Origin: Nocardioides sp.
GTDB lineage: Bacteria; Actinomycetota; Actinomycetes; Propionibacteriales; Nocardioidaceae
Reading direction: 5' to 3'
Assembly (NCBI GenBank): GCA_037045645.1
Contig: JBAOIH010000001.1
Coordinates: 310,001 to 374,000 of the forward strand
DNA length: 64,000 nucleotides
Shown: in pieces, positions 47,530-55,274 of the stretch
Layout: each line of letters begins with the position of its first letter
Position numbering within the stretch: position 1 is the stretch's first letter
Translations under genes and position numbers: made by a program
Notes under the pieces: model-generated
The model's input: only the letters and a program-made list of their open reading frames with translations
What the model was told of the DNA's origin: nothing
Databases searched by the model: none

Positions 47530-49403
47530 GAGTCCTCCAGATCCCGCGCGACGACGGATCGGTAGGCCGCGTCGTGCTCCAGCAGCTCGTGGTGGCTGCC
47601 GTCGGCCACAATGCGCCCCTCGGACAGCAGCACGACCCGGTCCGCGTGGTGCAGCCACAGCGGCGAGACGGTGCACACCACGGTCGTACGCCCCTGACGA
47701 GCTGCAGCGACTCGTTGCGCGATCCGGGCCTCGGTATGCGCGTCCACGGCCGACGTCGGCTCGACGAGTACGAGGATCGGCGCGTCTACAGCCAGCGCCC
47801 GCGCAAGCACCACCCGCTGGCGCTGGCCTCCGGAGAGCCCTCGGCCGCGCTCGTCGAGCTGGCCCTGCCAGCCCTCGGGCAACGCGTCGAAGACGTCCTC
47901 GGCGCTGGCCACTTCCAGCACGTCCTCGGCTTGCTGTCGGGTCAGCCGATGATGCGGATCGATCGCCTGCTGCAGCGTGCCCGCGAAGAGCTGGGAGGTG
48001 GTGTCGGACACGAGGATCGTGCGGCGTACGTCCTCCAGTGAGGCGTCACGCAGGTCGACGTCACCCAGGCGTACGCCCCACGGCTCGCGGCTGCGCTCGG
48101 CGTCTCGCTGGGCGATCTCGGCTCGCCGGGCGGCTCGGTCCTTGCGTTCGCGTCGCGCGGCGGCGCCCTTGAGGGTGTCGTCGATCTCCTCGCTGACCGG
48201 ATCGGTGTCCGGCGGCAGGAAGCGGCCCAGCCGGTCAGCCAGCGCGGCGGACTCTTCCGGCACGGCACACACGACGATGGTGAGTTCGCCCGGGCGGATC
48301 TTGAGGCCGCTCGCCTCGTCGCTCAGGGCAGCGGCGCCGTCGAGCGGCGTCGAGTCCCCGTCTGGAGTCGAGACTCCCCACGGCGGCACCTGCTCATAGA
48401 TGGCGATCGCCTTGCGCGCCGATACCAGCGCGCGGGTGATCTTCTGCGCGAACTCGAAGAAGGTCTGGATCGGCGTGACCATGAACAGCGCGTACCCCAA
48501 GAACGCGACCAGGTCGCCGACCGTGAGTCGCCCGTCGAGCACCTCGTGAGCGCCGACCCATAACAACAGCACCAGGAAGACGCCCGAGAAGAGCACCCCT
48601 AGCGCATCGATCAGCGCCTGCCAGATCCCGGCGGAGATGCCGGCCTCCTTGGCCTTTTGCGACTGGGTGGCGTAGTTGTCGCCGAACGTACGCTCGCCGC
48701 CGATCCCGCGCAGGATCCGCAGCCCGGCGACGATGTCGGTCGCCATCGAGGTGAGCTCGGAGTTGCGGGTGCGCTCCAGGGACTGGCGGCGGTGCAGCGG
48801 CTTCATGAAGGGCATCGCGACGCCGGCCAGGAGCGGGGCGGCGATCAGGACGAGCAGGCCCAACTTCGGTGACGTCGACAACACGATGCTCGCGACCAGG
48901 CCGAAGGCGATCAGCTGACCGCCGGCTCGCGCGACGATCTCGGTCATCGCGCCGATCTCGTCGGAATCGCTCGCGGCCACGCTGAGCACTTCGCCCGTCG
49001 GAGAGCGGCGCGGCAGCACGTGGCCCATCTGCGCGGTCTTGCGCGTGACCAGTTCGGTGGTGCCATAGAGCGCGATCAGCCAACTGCGTACGACCAGCGT
49101 GTGGTTGAGGATGCCGAACCCGTTCGCCACCAGGGTCAAGGCGAACAGCAGCAGGGTCCAGCCGACCACGTTGCTCGCGTCGCCCGCCAAGATGCCGTCG
49201 TCGATCGCGCGACCGAAGATCCACGGACCGAGCGCGAGCGGGAGATACCAGAACAGGCCGCACACCAAGGACAGCGCGATCACGCCCGGTTGGCGTCGCA
49301 TCATCCAGGCCAGCAACCGCCACGGGCTGCGCGTGTCGGGGTCGTCGCCGGTTCTGCCATCTTCGGCCCAGAACTGTGTGACGGTGGGCGGGAAGTCGTT
49401 CAT
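47526..49403 (-). CDS. ABC exporter subunit with degenerate Walker motifs
   Basis: This 625-residue partner has the six-helix exporter domain (about 40-330) and an atypical nucleotide-binding domain. Where Walker A should be, the sequence reads VVCAVPEESAALADRLG, lacking the GxxGxGKS pattern. A charged insert of about 60 residues (rich in Arg and Glu) follows. The signature LSGGQRQRVVLARAL is intact, and Walker B reads ILVLVEPTSAVD with Val in place of the usual Asp. It complements the other subunit exactly: this LSGGQ with the partner's Walker A/B makes one good site. The start is ATG 49403; hmgA is divergent. Confidence 0.87.
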   Translation of the reverse strand: MNDFPPTVTQFWAEDGRTGDDPDTRSPWRLLAWMMRRQPGVIALSLVCGLFWYLPLALGPWIFGRAIDDGILAGDASNVVGWTLLLFALTLVANGFGILNHTLVVRSWLIALYGTTELVTRKTAQMGHVLPRRSPTGEVLSVAASDSDEIGAMTEIVARAGGQLIAFGLVASIVLSTSPKLGLLVLIAAPLLAGVAMPFMKPLHRRQSLERTRNSELTSMATDIVAGLRILRGIGGERTFGDNYATQSQKAKEAGISAGIWQALIDALGVLFSGVFLVLLLWVGAHEVLDGRLTVGDLVAFLGYALFMVTPIQTFFEFAQKITRALVSARKAIAIYEQVPPWGVSTPDGDSTPLDGAAALSDEASGLKIRPGELTIVVCAVPEESAALADRLGRFLPPDTDPVSEEIDDTLKGAAARRERKDRAARRAEIAQRDAERSREPWGVRLGDVDLRDASLEDVRRTILVSDTTSQLFAGTLQQAIDPHHRLTRQQAEDVLEVASAEDVFDALPEGWQGQLDERGRGLSGGQRQRVVLARALAVDAPILVLVEPTSAVDAHTEARIAQRVAAARQGRTTVVCTVSPLWLHHADRVVLLSEGRIVADGSHHELLEHDAAYRSVVARDLEDS

Positions 49404-49497
49404 GGCGTCCCGCAGCGTACGTCCGGCGCGGGTCCGTACGCGATTCATTAAACGGGTGCTGTGGCGGGGGCCACATGCGAGGGGCATGATCGGGTGT

Positions 49498-50733
49498 ATG
49501 GCTTACTACCGCAGTGTCGGCTCCGTCCCCCCGCACCGCCACACCCAGCATCGCGATGGCGACGGCAACCTCTATCGCGAGGAGTTGATGGGAGAGGAGG
49601 GGTTCTCGTCGGACTCCTCGCTGCTCTATCACCGCGGTGTGCCGTCGGCGATCCGCGCGAGTGAGGTCTGGGAGCTGCCTGACTCGGCCACGACGCCCAA
49701 TCACCCGCTGAAGCCGCGGCACCTCAAACTGCACGATCTCCAGACGGGTACGGACGCGGTCCTCGACCGGCGGCTGATCCTGGGCAACCACGACGTGCGA
49801 ATCGCGTACGTCATCACAAGTACGGAACCGAGCGTCCTCTATCGCAACGCCATCGGGGACGAGTGTGTGTACGTCGAGTCGGGCTCGGGCACGGTCGAGA
49901 CGGTCTTCGGGGTGCTGGCCTACCGCAGCGGCGACTATGTGCTGATCCCGCGTGCGACCGACCACCGCTGGGTGCCTGCCGAGCAGTCCCGGCTCTATGC
50001 GATCGAGGCCAACAGCCATATTGCGCCGCCGAAGCGCTACCTGTCGCGCTATGGCCAACTCCTGGAGCACGCCCCGTTCTGCGAGCGCGACCTGCACGGG
50101 CCGACTTCGGTCCACGTCGTGGAGGGCTCGGACGTCGACGTCTACGTCAAGCACCGCACCTCACGCGGCATCGTCGGGACGCGGATGACGTACGCCACCC
50201 ACCCCTTCGACGTCGTCGGCTGGGACGGCTGCCTCTACCCGTACACCTTCAACATCGACGACTACATGCCGATCACCGGCAAGGTGCATCAGCCGCCGCC
50301 GGTGCACCAGGTGTTCGAGGGCCACAACTTCGTGATCTGCAATTTCCTGCCGCGCAAGGTCGACTATCACGAGCTGGCGATCCCGGTGCCCTACTACCAC
50401 TCCAACGTCGACTCCGACGAGGTGATGTTCTACGTCGCGGGCGACTACGAGGCGCGCAAGGGCTCGGGCATCGGGCTCGGGTCGATCTCACTGCACCCCG
50501 GCGGGCATGCGCACGGTCCGCTGGCGGCGGCCATCGAGGCGTCGTTGGGGGTTGACTACTTCGACGAGTCGGCCGTCATGGTCGACACGTTCGCGCCGCT
50601 GGAGTTGGGCGAGGGCGGGCTGGCGGTGGAGGACGAGGCGTACGCCTGGACCTGGGCGGGGGTTGAGCGCACTGTAGTCCGCTCGACCCCCGGAGAATCG
50701 GGGGCTGAGCGGACAAAACGGGGGCTGAGTTAG
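49498..50733 (+). CDS. hmgA: Homogentisate 1,2-dioxygenase
   Basis: HmgA opens the ring of homogentisate to maleylacetoacetate using non-haem iron. The 411-residue protein has a cupin-like fold; iron-ligand regions are visible in PVHQVFEGHNFVICNFLPRK and LHPGGHAHGPL, with WDGCLYPYTFNIDDY between. A GAGGGG site lies upstream of ATG 49498. The natural C-terminus seems to be near AYAWTWAG; the last 20 or so residues (ERTVVRSTPGESGAERTKRGLS-like) are encoded by repeat DNA, which also supplies the stop TAG. It belongs with fahA to tyrosine catabolism. Confidence 0.92.
   Translation: MAYYRSVGSVPPHRHTQHRDGDGNLYREELMGEEGFSSDSSLLYHRGVPSAIRASEVWELPDSATTPNHPLKPRHLKLHDLQTGTDAVLDRRLILGNHDVRIAYVITSTEPSVLYRNAIGDECVYVESGSGTVETVFGVLAYRSGDYVLIPRATDHRWVPAEQSRLYAIEANSHIAPPKRYLSRYGQLLEHAPFCERDLHGPTSVHVVEGSDVDVYVKHRTSRGIVGTRMTYATHPFDVVGWDGCLYPYTFNIDDYMPITGKVHQPPPVHQVFEGHNFVICNFLPRKVDYHELAIPVPYYHSNVDSDEVMFYVAGDYEARKGSGIGLGSISLHPGGHAHGPLAAAIEASLGVDYFDESAVMVDTFAPLELGEGGLAVEDEAYAWTWAGVERTVVRSTPGESGAERTKRGLS
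50661..50733. repeat. Palindrome plus 20-bp-period repeat (CGGGGGCTGAG family), copy 2
   Basis: The element repeats the order of the copy at 45542: GAGCGCAC-TGTA-GTCCGCTC (one mismatch), then CGGGGGCTGAGCGGACAAAA (50699-50718) and CGGGGGCTGAG (50719-50729). It lies exactly between the convergent hmgA and OYE genes. GAGTTAG at its end supplies both stops: TAG for hmgA (50731-50733) and, on the other strand, TAA for the OYE gene (50732-50730). Confidence 0.9.
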
Positions 50734-51824
50734 GCGTCGTACGCCGGGTAGTCGGTGTACCCCGTGCCGTCCCCGCCGTAGAACCGCTCGACCCGCTGCG
50801 GATTGAGCGGCAGACCGTCGCGCAGCCGCCGGGGGAGATCCGGGTTGGCGATGAACGTACGCCCGAACGCCGCCGCGTCGATGAAGCCCGCGTCGAGCAA
50901 CCGTTGCGCCTTGGCGACGTCGTAATTGCCGGCTCCGATGATGACGCCGTCGTACGCCTCGCGCAGCGCGCCGCGATAGTCATCGTCGAGCACCGGTCCG
51001 CCGGCCCAGTCCGGCTCGGAGAGATGTAGGAAGGCCAGGTCGCGAGCGCGCAACGCGCGGGCGACCGCAAGTCCGGTGGCCGCACCGTCTGGATCCTCCA
51101 AGCCGTTGAACGAGCCGACGGGGGAGAAGCGCACCCCGACCCGGTCGGCTGACCATGCCGCCACACTCGCGTCCACGACCTCGGACAGCAGGCGCAGTCG
51201 GTTGTCCAGCGATCCGCCGTACGCATCGGTGCGGTGGTTGCTGTCGGCCGACAGGAACTGGTGCAGCAAGTAGCCGTGCGCGGCGTGGATCTCGACCAGG
51301 TCGAAGCCGGCCTCGCGCGCACAGGCTGTCGCGTGGGCATAGTCGGCCACCACGCGCGCAATCTCGTCCGTCGCCAAGGCGCGCGGCACCGGTACGTTGG
51401 CTCGCGCGAGACCGCCTTGGCCGTCGCTGATGGTCGTACGCGTACGCACCGCGACAGCCGACGCGGACACCGGCCACTCGCCCTCGGCATGCAACGACTC
51501 GTGGTTGACCCGCCCGGTGTGCCACAACTGCGCCGCGATCAGGCCGCCCTCGGCGTGCACCGCGTCGGTGATCAACCGCCACCGGGCGATCTGCTCGATC
51601 GAGTGGATGCCCGGCGTGTCGAGATAACCCTTGCCCTCGGTCGAGATCTGCGTGCCCTCACTGATGATCAGCCCGGCGGAGGCGCGCTGTCGGTAGTACT
51701 GCGTCATCAGATCGTTGGGCAGATCGCCGGGCTGGCTGGCGCGCATCCGGGTCAGCGGCGCCATCAGCACGCGGTTGGCCAGGCGTACGGCACCCACGTC
51801 GAGTGGATCGAAGAGCGAAGTCAC
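50730..51824 (-). CDS. Old Yellow Enzyme-type NADH:flavin oxidoreductase
   Basis: This 364-residue FMN TIM-barrel protein belongs to the OYE/NemA class, which reduces activated C=C bonds of enones, nitro-esters and similar electrophiles. Family segments include MAPLTRMRAS, SEGTQISTEGKGY, AQLWHTGRVNH, FDLVEIHAAHGYLLHQFLS, YGGSLDNRLR and FGRTFIANPDLP. The paired active-site His-Ala-Ala-His region is intact. I start at GTG 51824 (VTSLFDPLDVG); the open frame further upstream overlaps the divergent glycosylase promoter. It is convergent with hmgA. Confidence 0.88.
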   Translation of the reverse strand: MTSLFDPLDVGAVRLANRVLMAPLTRMRASQPGDLPNDLMTQYYRQRASAGLIISEGTQISTEGKGYLDTPGIHSIEQIARWRLITDAVHAEGGLIAAQLWHTGRVNHESLHAEGEWPVSASAVAVRTRTTISDGQGGLARANVPVPRALATDEIARVVADYAHATACAREAGFDLVEIHAAHGYLLHQFLSADSNHRTDAYGGSLDNRLRLLSEVVDASVAAWSADRVGVRFSPVGSFNGLEDPDGAATGLAVARALRARDLAFLHLSEPDWAGGPVLDDDYRGALREAYDGVIIGAGNYDVAKAQRLLDAGFIDAAAFGRTFIANPDLPRRLRDGLPLNPQRVERFYGGDGTGYTDYPAYDA

Positions 51825-51858
51825 GAGGACGAATCGTGGCACGTGCCACGATGTGGCG

Positions 51859-52428
51859 ATGAGCGCGGTAGTGATCGGAGAGGACCAGTTGGCGCGCTGC
51901 CCGTGGGCGGCGACGCACCCGGTCAATGCGCAATATCACGACGCCGAGTGGGGCCGACCGATCGTCGGCGAGAGTGCCTACTTCGAGAGGTTGACCCTGG
52001 AGGCGTTCCAGTCCGGGCTTAGCTGGTTGACGATCCTCAACAAGCGCGACAACTTCCGCGCTGCCTTCTCCGGGTTCGATGCCCAGGCCGTCGCTGCGTA
52101 CGACGACTCCGATCGGGCGCGGCTCCTCGCAGACGCAGGCATCGTGCGCAACCGACTCAAGATCGACGCCGCGATCACCAATGCACGTGCCACGATCGCG
52201 CTGCGTGACGCCGGCGGTCTCCAGGGTTTCCTGGAAGGGTTCCGACCCGTTCGCGGTCCGGCTCCGAAGGTGTCGGGGGAGATTCCCACGATCAGCGCCG
52301 AGTCGATCGCGATGTCCAAGGCGTTGAAGAAGCAGGGGTTCGCGTTCGTGGGCCCGACGACGATGTACGCGCTGATGCAGGCGGTCGGGCTCGTCAACGA
52401 CCACCTCGCAGACTGCCACGCGCGCTGA
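51859..52428 (+). CDS. tag: DNA-3-methyladenine glycosylase I
   Basis: Tag excises 3-methyladenine from alkylated DNA. The 189-residue protein has the family segments RCPWA and YHDAEWG near the N-terminus (zinc Cys and first conserved region), FERLTLEAFQSGLSWLTIL (about 47-65), LLADAGIVRNRLKI and the C-terminal KQGFAFVGPTTMYALMQAVGLVNDH with zinc-binding HLADCH at the end. ATG 51859 is chosen; GTG 51853 would add two residues. It is divergent from the OYE gene with only 34 bp between. Confidence 0.92.
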   Translation: MSAVVIGEDQLARCPWAATHPVNAQYHDAEWGRPIVGESAYFERLTLEAFQSGLSWLTILNKRDNFRAAFSGFDAQAVAAYDDSDRARLLADAGIVRNRLKIDAAITNARATIALRDAGGLQGFLEGFRPVRGPAPKVSGEIPTISAESIAMSKALKKQGFAFVGPTTMYALMQAVGLVNDHLADCHAR

Positions 52429-52460
52429 GCCCAGGGTTACTGCGCGGTAACCTTGAGTGC

Positions 52461-53885
52461 ATGCGCCCGATCCATGCGTACGCCGACGACGCCCTCGCCG
52501 ACCACGATGCGACCGGTCTGGTCGAGATGTTGCATCGCGGCCAGGTCTCCAGCGCCGAACTCGTCGAGGCCGCCCTGGCTCGTACCGAACGCGTCGACGC
52601 CGACCTCGGCGCGGTGGCGTATCTGGACGCCGACCGAGCCCGCCGCGAGGCGCGGTCACCAAACCCCGGCTACTTCTCCGGCGTGCCGACCTTCATCAAG
52701 GACAACTGCGATGTCGAGGGCCAACCGACCCAGCAGGGCACGGACGCGTACGTCGCGAAGCCCGCTCGGCGGGACGGTGACCTCGCGCGTCTGGTGCACG
52801 CGACCGGGGCGATCACCCTGGGCAAGACTCGATTGAGCGAGTTCGGCTTCAACGGGGCGGTGGATCACCCGCGACTTGGGCCCGTACGCACGCCGTGGCA
52901 TCCGGGTCACTACGCGGGCGCATCGTCGGCGGGGAGCGCGGCGTTAGTCGCAGCCGGGGCCGTCCCGTTCGCGCACGCCAACGACGGCGGCGGCTCGATC
53001 CGGATCCCCGCGAGCGTCAACGGCCTGGTGGGTCTGAAGACGACGCGAGATCGCATCCCCCAGGACGCGATGTTTGGCGAGATGCCCGTACGCATCTGCT
53101 CAGACGGCGTGCTCACCCGCTCGGTGCGCGACACGGCCGCGTTCCTGCGCGAGGCCGAGCGGATCTATCGCAACCCGAAACTGCCACGCATCGGCGACGT
53201 GTCGGGTCCGTCGCGGCGACGGCTGCGGATCGGCTTCACCAGTGACGGCATCGGCCGCAGTGCCACCGGCGAGGTCCGCGACCTTACGACGGAGACCGCG
53301 GCCATGCTCGAAAGCCTCGGCCATCGCGTCGAGGAGATCGCGCCACCGGTGCCCGACGGGTTCGTCGAGGACTTCCTGATCTATTGGTCGATGCTGGCGC
53401 TGGTGTTGCGGCGCACCGGCAAGGTGCGCTTCGGCCGGACCTTCGACGCCTCCAAACTCGACAACCTCACGCACGGACTGGCGCACTTCTGCGCCCGACG
53501 CCTGCATCGGCTGCCGAAGGCCGTCGCGTCGCTGGCGCGCTCGGGACGCCACACCGCGCCGCTGTGGCGCTCGTACGATCTGGTCCTCACCCCCACGCTC
53601 GCGACCTCGACTCCGGCGCTCGGGCACCTCGACCCGATGGCCGACTACGACCAGGTGATGGGGCGGCTGCTCGACTGGGTCGCGTTCACCCCGCTGGCCA
53701 ACGCGACCGGTGAGCCGTCTCTGAGTCTGCCGCTCGCGACCACCGCCTCGGGCCTGCCGCAAGGGATGATGTTCGGGGCGCCGAAGGGGCGCGAACGCGT
53801 GCTGCTCGAATTGGCGTACGAACTGGAGGAGGCGCGTCCCTGGGCGCGCATCCAGGACGCGACGATCGCGGCGTACGACGGTTGA
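52461..53885 (+). CDS. Amidase (amidase-signature family)
   Basis: This 474-residue hydrolase has the amidase-signature Ser-cisSer-Lys triad: Lys in FIKDNCD (about 74-80), SSAGSAALVAAG (about 153-164) with the cis-Ser in the following DGGGSIRIPAS loop (about 174-184) and GLVGLKTTR. It hydrolyses carboxamides; the substrate is unknown. There is no signal peptide and no neighbouring GatA/GatB gene, so it is more likely catabolic than the tRNA amidotransferase subunit. ATG 52461 follows tag by 32 bp. Confidence 0.88.
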   Translation: MRPIHAYADDALADHDATGLVEMLHRGQVSSAELVEAALARTERVDADLGAVAYLDADRARREARSPNPGYFSGVPTFIKDNCDVEGQPTQQGTDAYVAKPARRDGDLARLVHATGAITLGKTRLSEFGFNGAVDHPRLGPVRTPWHPGHYAGASSAGSAALVAAGAVPFAHANDGGGSIRIPASVNGLVGLKTTRDRIPQDAMFGEMPVRICSDGVLTRSVRDTAAFLREAERIYRNPKLPRIGDVSGPSRRRLRIGFTSDGIGRSATGEVRDLTTETAAMLESLGHRVEEIAPPVPDGFVEDFLIYWSMLALVLRRTGKVRFGRTFDASKLDNLTHGLAHFCARRLHRLPKAVASLARSGRHTAPLWRSYDLVLTPTLATSTPALGHLDPMADYDQVMGRLLDWVAFTPLANATGEPSLSLPLATTASGLPQGMMFGAPKGRERVLLELAYELEEARPWARIQDATIAAYDG

Positions 53886-53936
53886 GTGGCGGCAATTTCT
53901 CGCCGCTGCCGACGCTGTGTATCGTTCTGCGTCGTT

Positions 53937-54009
53937 GCCCCTTTAGCTCAGTCGGCAGAGCGTCTCCATGGTAAGGAGAAGGTCTACGGTTCGATTCCGT
54001 AAAGGGGCT
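53937..54009 (+). tRNA. tRNA-Thr (anticodon GGT)
   Basis: Acceptor GCCCCTT pairs with AAGGGGC (54002-54008). The anticodon stem TCTCC/GGAGA closes on ATGGTAA, giving GGT. The T-arm is TACGG-TTCGATT-CCGTA. The length is 73 with no encoded CCA. It stands 36 bp before tRNA-Met and upstream of rpmG, a conserved actinobacterial order. Confidence 0.96.
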
Positions 54010-54044
54010 CTGGGTCGGATCGTTTCGGCGGTCCGAGTCCCGGT

Positions 54045-54118
54045 GGCGGGGTAGCTCAGGTGGTTAGAGCACACGGCTCATAATCGTGGTGTCGCGGGTT
54101 CGAGTCCCGCCCCCGCTA
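54045..54118 (+). tRNA. tRNA-Met (anticodon CAT), elongator type
   Basis: Acceptor GGCGGGG pairs with CCCCGCT, with a first G-U pair. The anticodon loop CTCATAA gives CAT. The first acceptor pair rules out the unpaired initiator form. The T-arm is GCGGG-TTCGAGT-CCCGC. CCA is not encoded. The anticodon stem ends in a G-U pair (CACGG/TCGTG). Confidence 0.94.
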
Positions 54119-54156
54119 CTAGCCAGACCAAAGCAGATTTCGACAAAGGACTTCCC

Positions 54157-54327
54157 GTGGCCAGCAAGAGCTCCGACGTTCGCCCCAAGATCACGCTCGC
54201 CTGCACCGAGTGCAAGGAGCGCAACTACATCAGCAAGAAGAACCGGCGCAACGACCCCGACCGCCTCGAGCTGAACAAGTTCTGCCCGCGCTGTCGCAAG
54301 CACACCGCGCACCGCGAGACCCGCTGA
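54157..54327 (+). CDS. rpmG: 50S ribosomal protein L33
   Basis: A 56-residue protein begins MASKSSDVRPKITLACTEC and ends CPRCRKHTAHRETR. The two CxxC pairs (CTEC, CPRC) form the zinc ribbon of a C+ type L33. GTG 54157 is preceded by AAAGGA. It lies after tRNA-Thr and tRNA-Met and before the MaoC pair, as in other actinobacteria (rpmG2-hadAB in mycobacteria). It is followed by a terminator hairpin. Confidence 0.95.
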   Translation: MASKSSDVRPKITLACTECKERNYISKKNRRNDPDRLELNKFCPRCRKHTAHRETR

Positions 54328-54344
54328 CGTTCTCGTAGACCCCC

Positions 54345-54376
54345 GAACCCGCCCCGGGCTCCCCGGCGGCGGGTTC
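54345..54376 (+). terminator. Terminator after rpmG
   Basis: GAACCCGCC (54345-54353) pairs with GGCGGGTTC (54368-54376); within the loop CCGG pairs again with CCGG. It lies 17 bp after the rpmG stop and just before the repeat copies at 54391. Confidence 0.75.
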
Positions 54377-54390
54377 GACCCATTTCACCG

Positions 54391-54437
54391 ACCTGTCGCG
54401 TCTGCTTCGCGAGATGGCGCCGACCTGTCGCGTCTGC
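54391..54437. repeat. Two copies of the ACCTGTCGCGTCTGC repeat, 32-bp period
   Basis: ACCTGTCGCGTCTGC occurs at 54391-54405 and 54423-54437, exactly 32 bp apart, in the 144-bp gap between rpmG and the hadA-like gene. The core is identical to that at 33991 and 34023. No inverted copy and no stop codon overlap is seen at this site. Confidence 0.92.
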
Positions 54438-54471
54438 ACAGCCCCGAAGCGCGGGCACTACCGTGGGAGTC

Positions 54472-54873
54472 ATGCCACTGGACGCAGACATCGTCGGCAG
54501 GACCTATCCGCCGACCGGCCCCGTTGCGGTGACCGCCGAGTCGATCGCGGCCTTCGATGCCGCCACCGGCGGAGACGGCCGTACGACGACCGCGCCCGCG
54601 ACGTACCCGATCGTGCTTGCGTTCGAGGCGATGCAGACCTTCCTGGCGACCGAGGAACTCGCGCTACACCACATCGTGCATGGTGAGCAGCGGTTCGCGT
54701 ACGAGCGCCCGATCGTCGTGGGGGACACCCTGACGGCCACGCTCGAGGTCGCGTCGCTGCGCAGCATCGGCGGCAACGACATCATCGGCACCTCCTCGCG
54801 CATCACCGACGCGACCGGCGCCTTGGTCTGCACCGGCACCGCCACGCTCGTACACACCGGAGGTGCCGCGTGA
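54472..54873 (+). CDS. MaoC/FAS1-like dehydratase, HadA-like subunit
   Basis: This 133-residue protein has a hot-dog fold of the MaoC N-domain type: VGRTYPPTGPVAVTAESIAAFDAATGG and, in the middle, HHIVHGEQRFAYERPIVVGDTL (residues of about 62-83). In mycobacteria the matching gene hadA at the same locus forms a (3R)-hydroxyacyl-ACP dehydratase with hadB. Here the two genes overlap by four bases, so a heterodimer is likely, perhaps in fatty-acid elongation. The catalytic Asp/His are on the partner. ATG 54472 is chosen over GTG 54463 because GGGAG lies just upstream. Confidence 0.85.
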   Translation: MPLDADIVGRTYPPTGPVAVTAESIAAFDAATGGDGRTTTAPATYPIVLAFEAMQTFLATEELALHHIVHGEQRFAYERPIVVGDTLTATLEVASLRSIGGNDIIGTSSRITDATGALVCTGTATLVHTGGAA

Positions 54874-55274
54874 GCGCAACCCAGTTCAGCGCCGGTGACG
54901 TGCTGGAGACCCAGACCTTCGAGATCACCCGAGCGGACCTGGTGGCGTACGCCAGTGCCAGCGGCGACCAGAACCCGATTCACCAGGACGAGGAGATTGC
55001 GGAGTCCGTGGGACTGCCCGGTGTGATCGCGCACGGGATGCTCACTCTCGGTCTGGTCGCGCGTGCGGTTTCGCAATGGACCGGTGGTGCCGAGGTCGTG
55101 TCGCTGGGCGCGAAGTTCACCTCGCCGGTCGTCGTACCCGCCGAGGGCGCGGCGGTCCTCGAGGTCGCCGCAACGGTGAAAGCCGTCACCGACGGTGTGG
55201 CTGATCTGGTGCTCAGCGTCACCTGCGACGGCACCAAGGTCCTCGGCATGCCCAAGGCGGCCGTACGTGTCTGA
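54870..55274 (+). CDS. MaoC dehydratase, HadB-like catalytic subunit
   Basis: This 134-residue hot-dog protein has the hydratase motif ASGDQNPIHQDEEIA (about 30-44), where the Asp and His are catalytic, followed by GVIAHGMLTLGLVAR. It fits the HadB class of (3R)-hydroxyacyl-ACP dehydratases. It overlaps the HadA-like gene upstream by four bases and murB downstream by eight. The order rpmG-hadA-hadB is conserved with mycobacteria, where hadC follows; here murB follows instead. Confidence 0.88.
   Translation: MSATQFSAGDVLETQTFEITRADLVAYASASGDQNPIHQDEEIAESVGLPGVIAHGMLTLGLVARAVSQWTGGAEVVSLGAKFTSPVVVPAEGAAVLEVAATVKAVTDGVADLVLSVTCDGTKVLGMPKAAVRV

Noticed and set aside
49099..49497. N-terminal extension of HmgA to 49099
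   Set aside because: It overlaps the ABC exporter gene on the other strand and MAYYRSVGSVPPH at 49498 is the family start.
52461..53885. GatA of the tRNA amidotransferase
   Set aside because: No gatB or gatC is adjacent and the sequence around the triad is of general amidase type.
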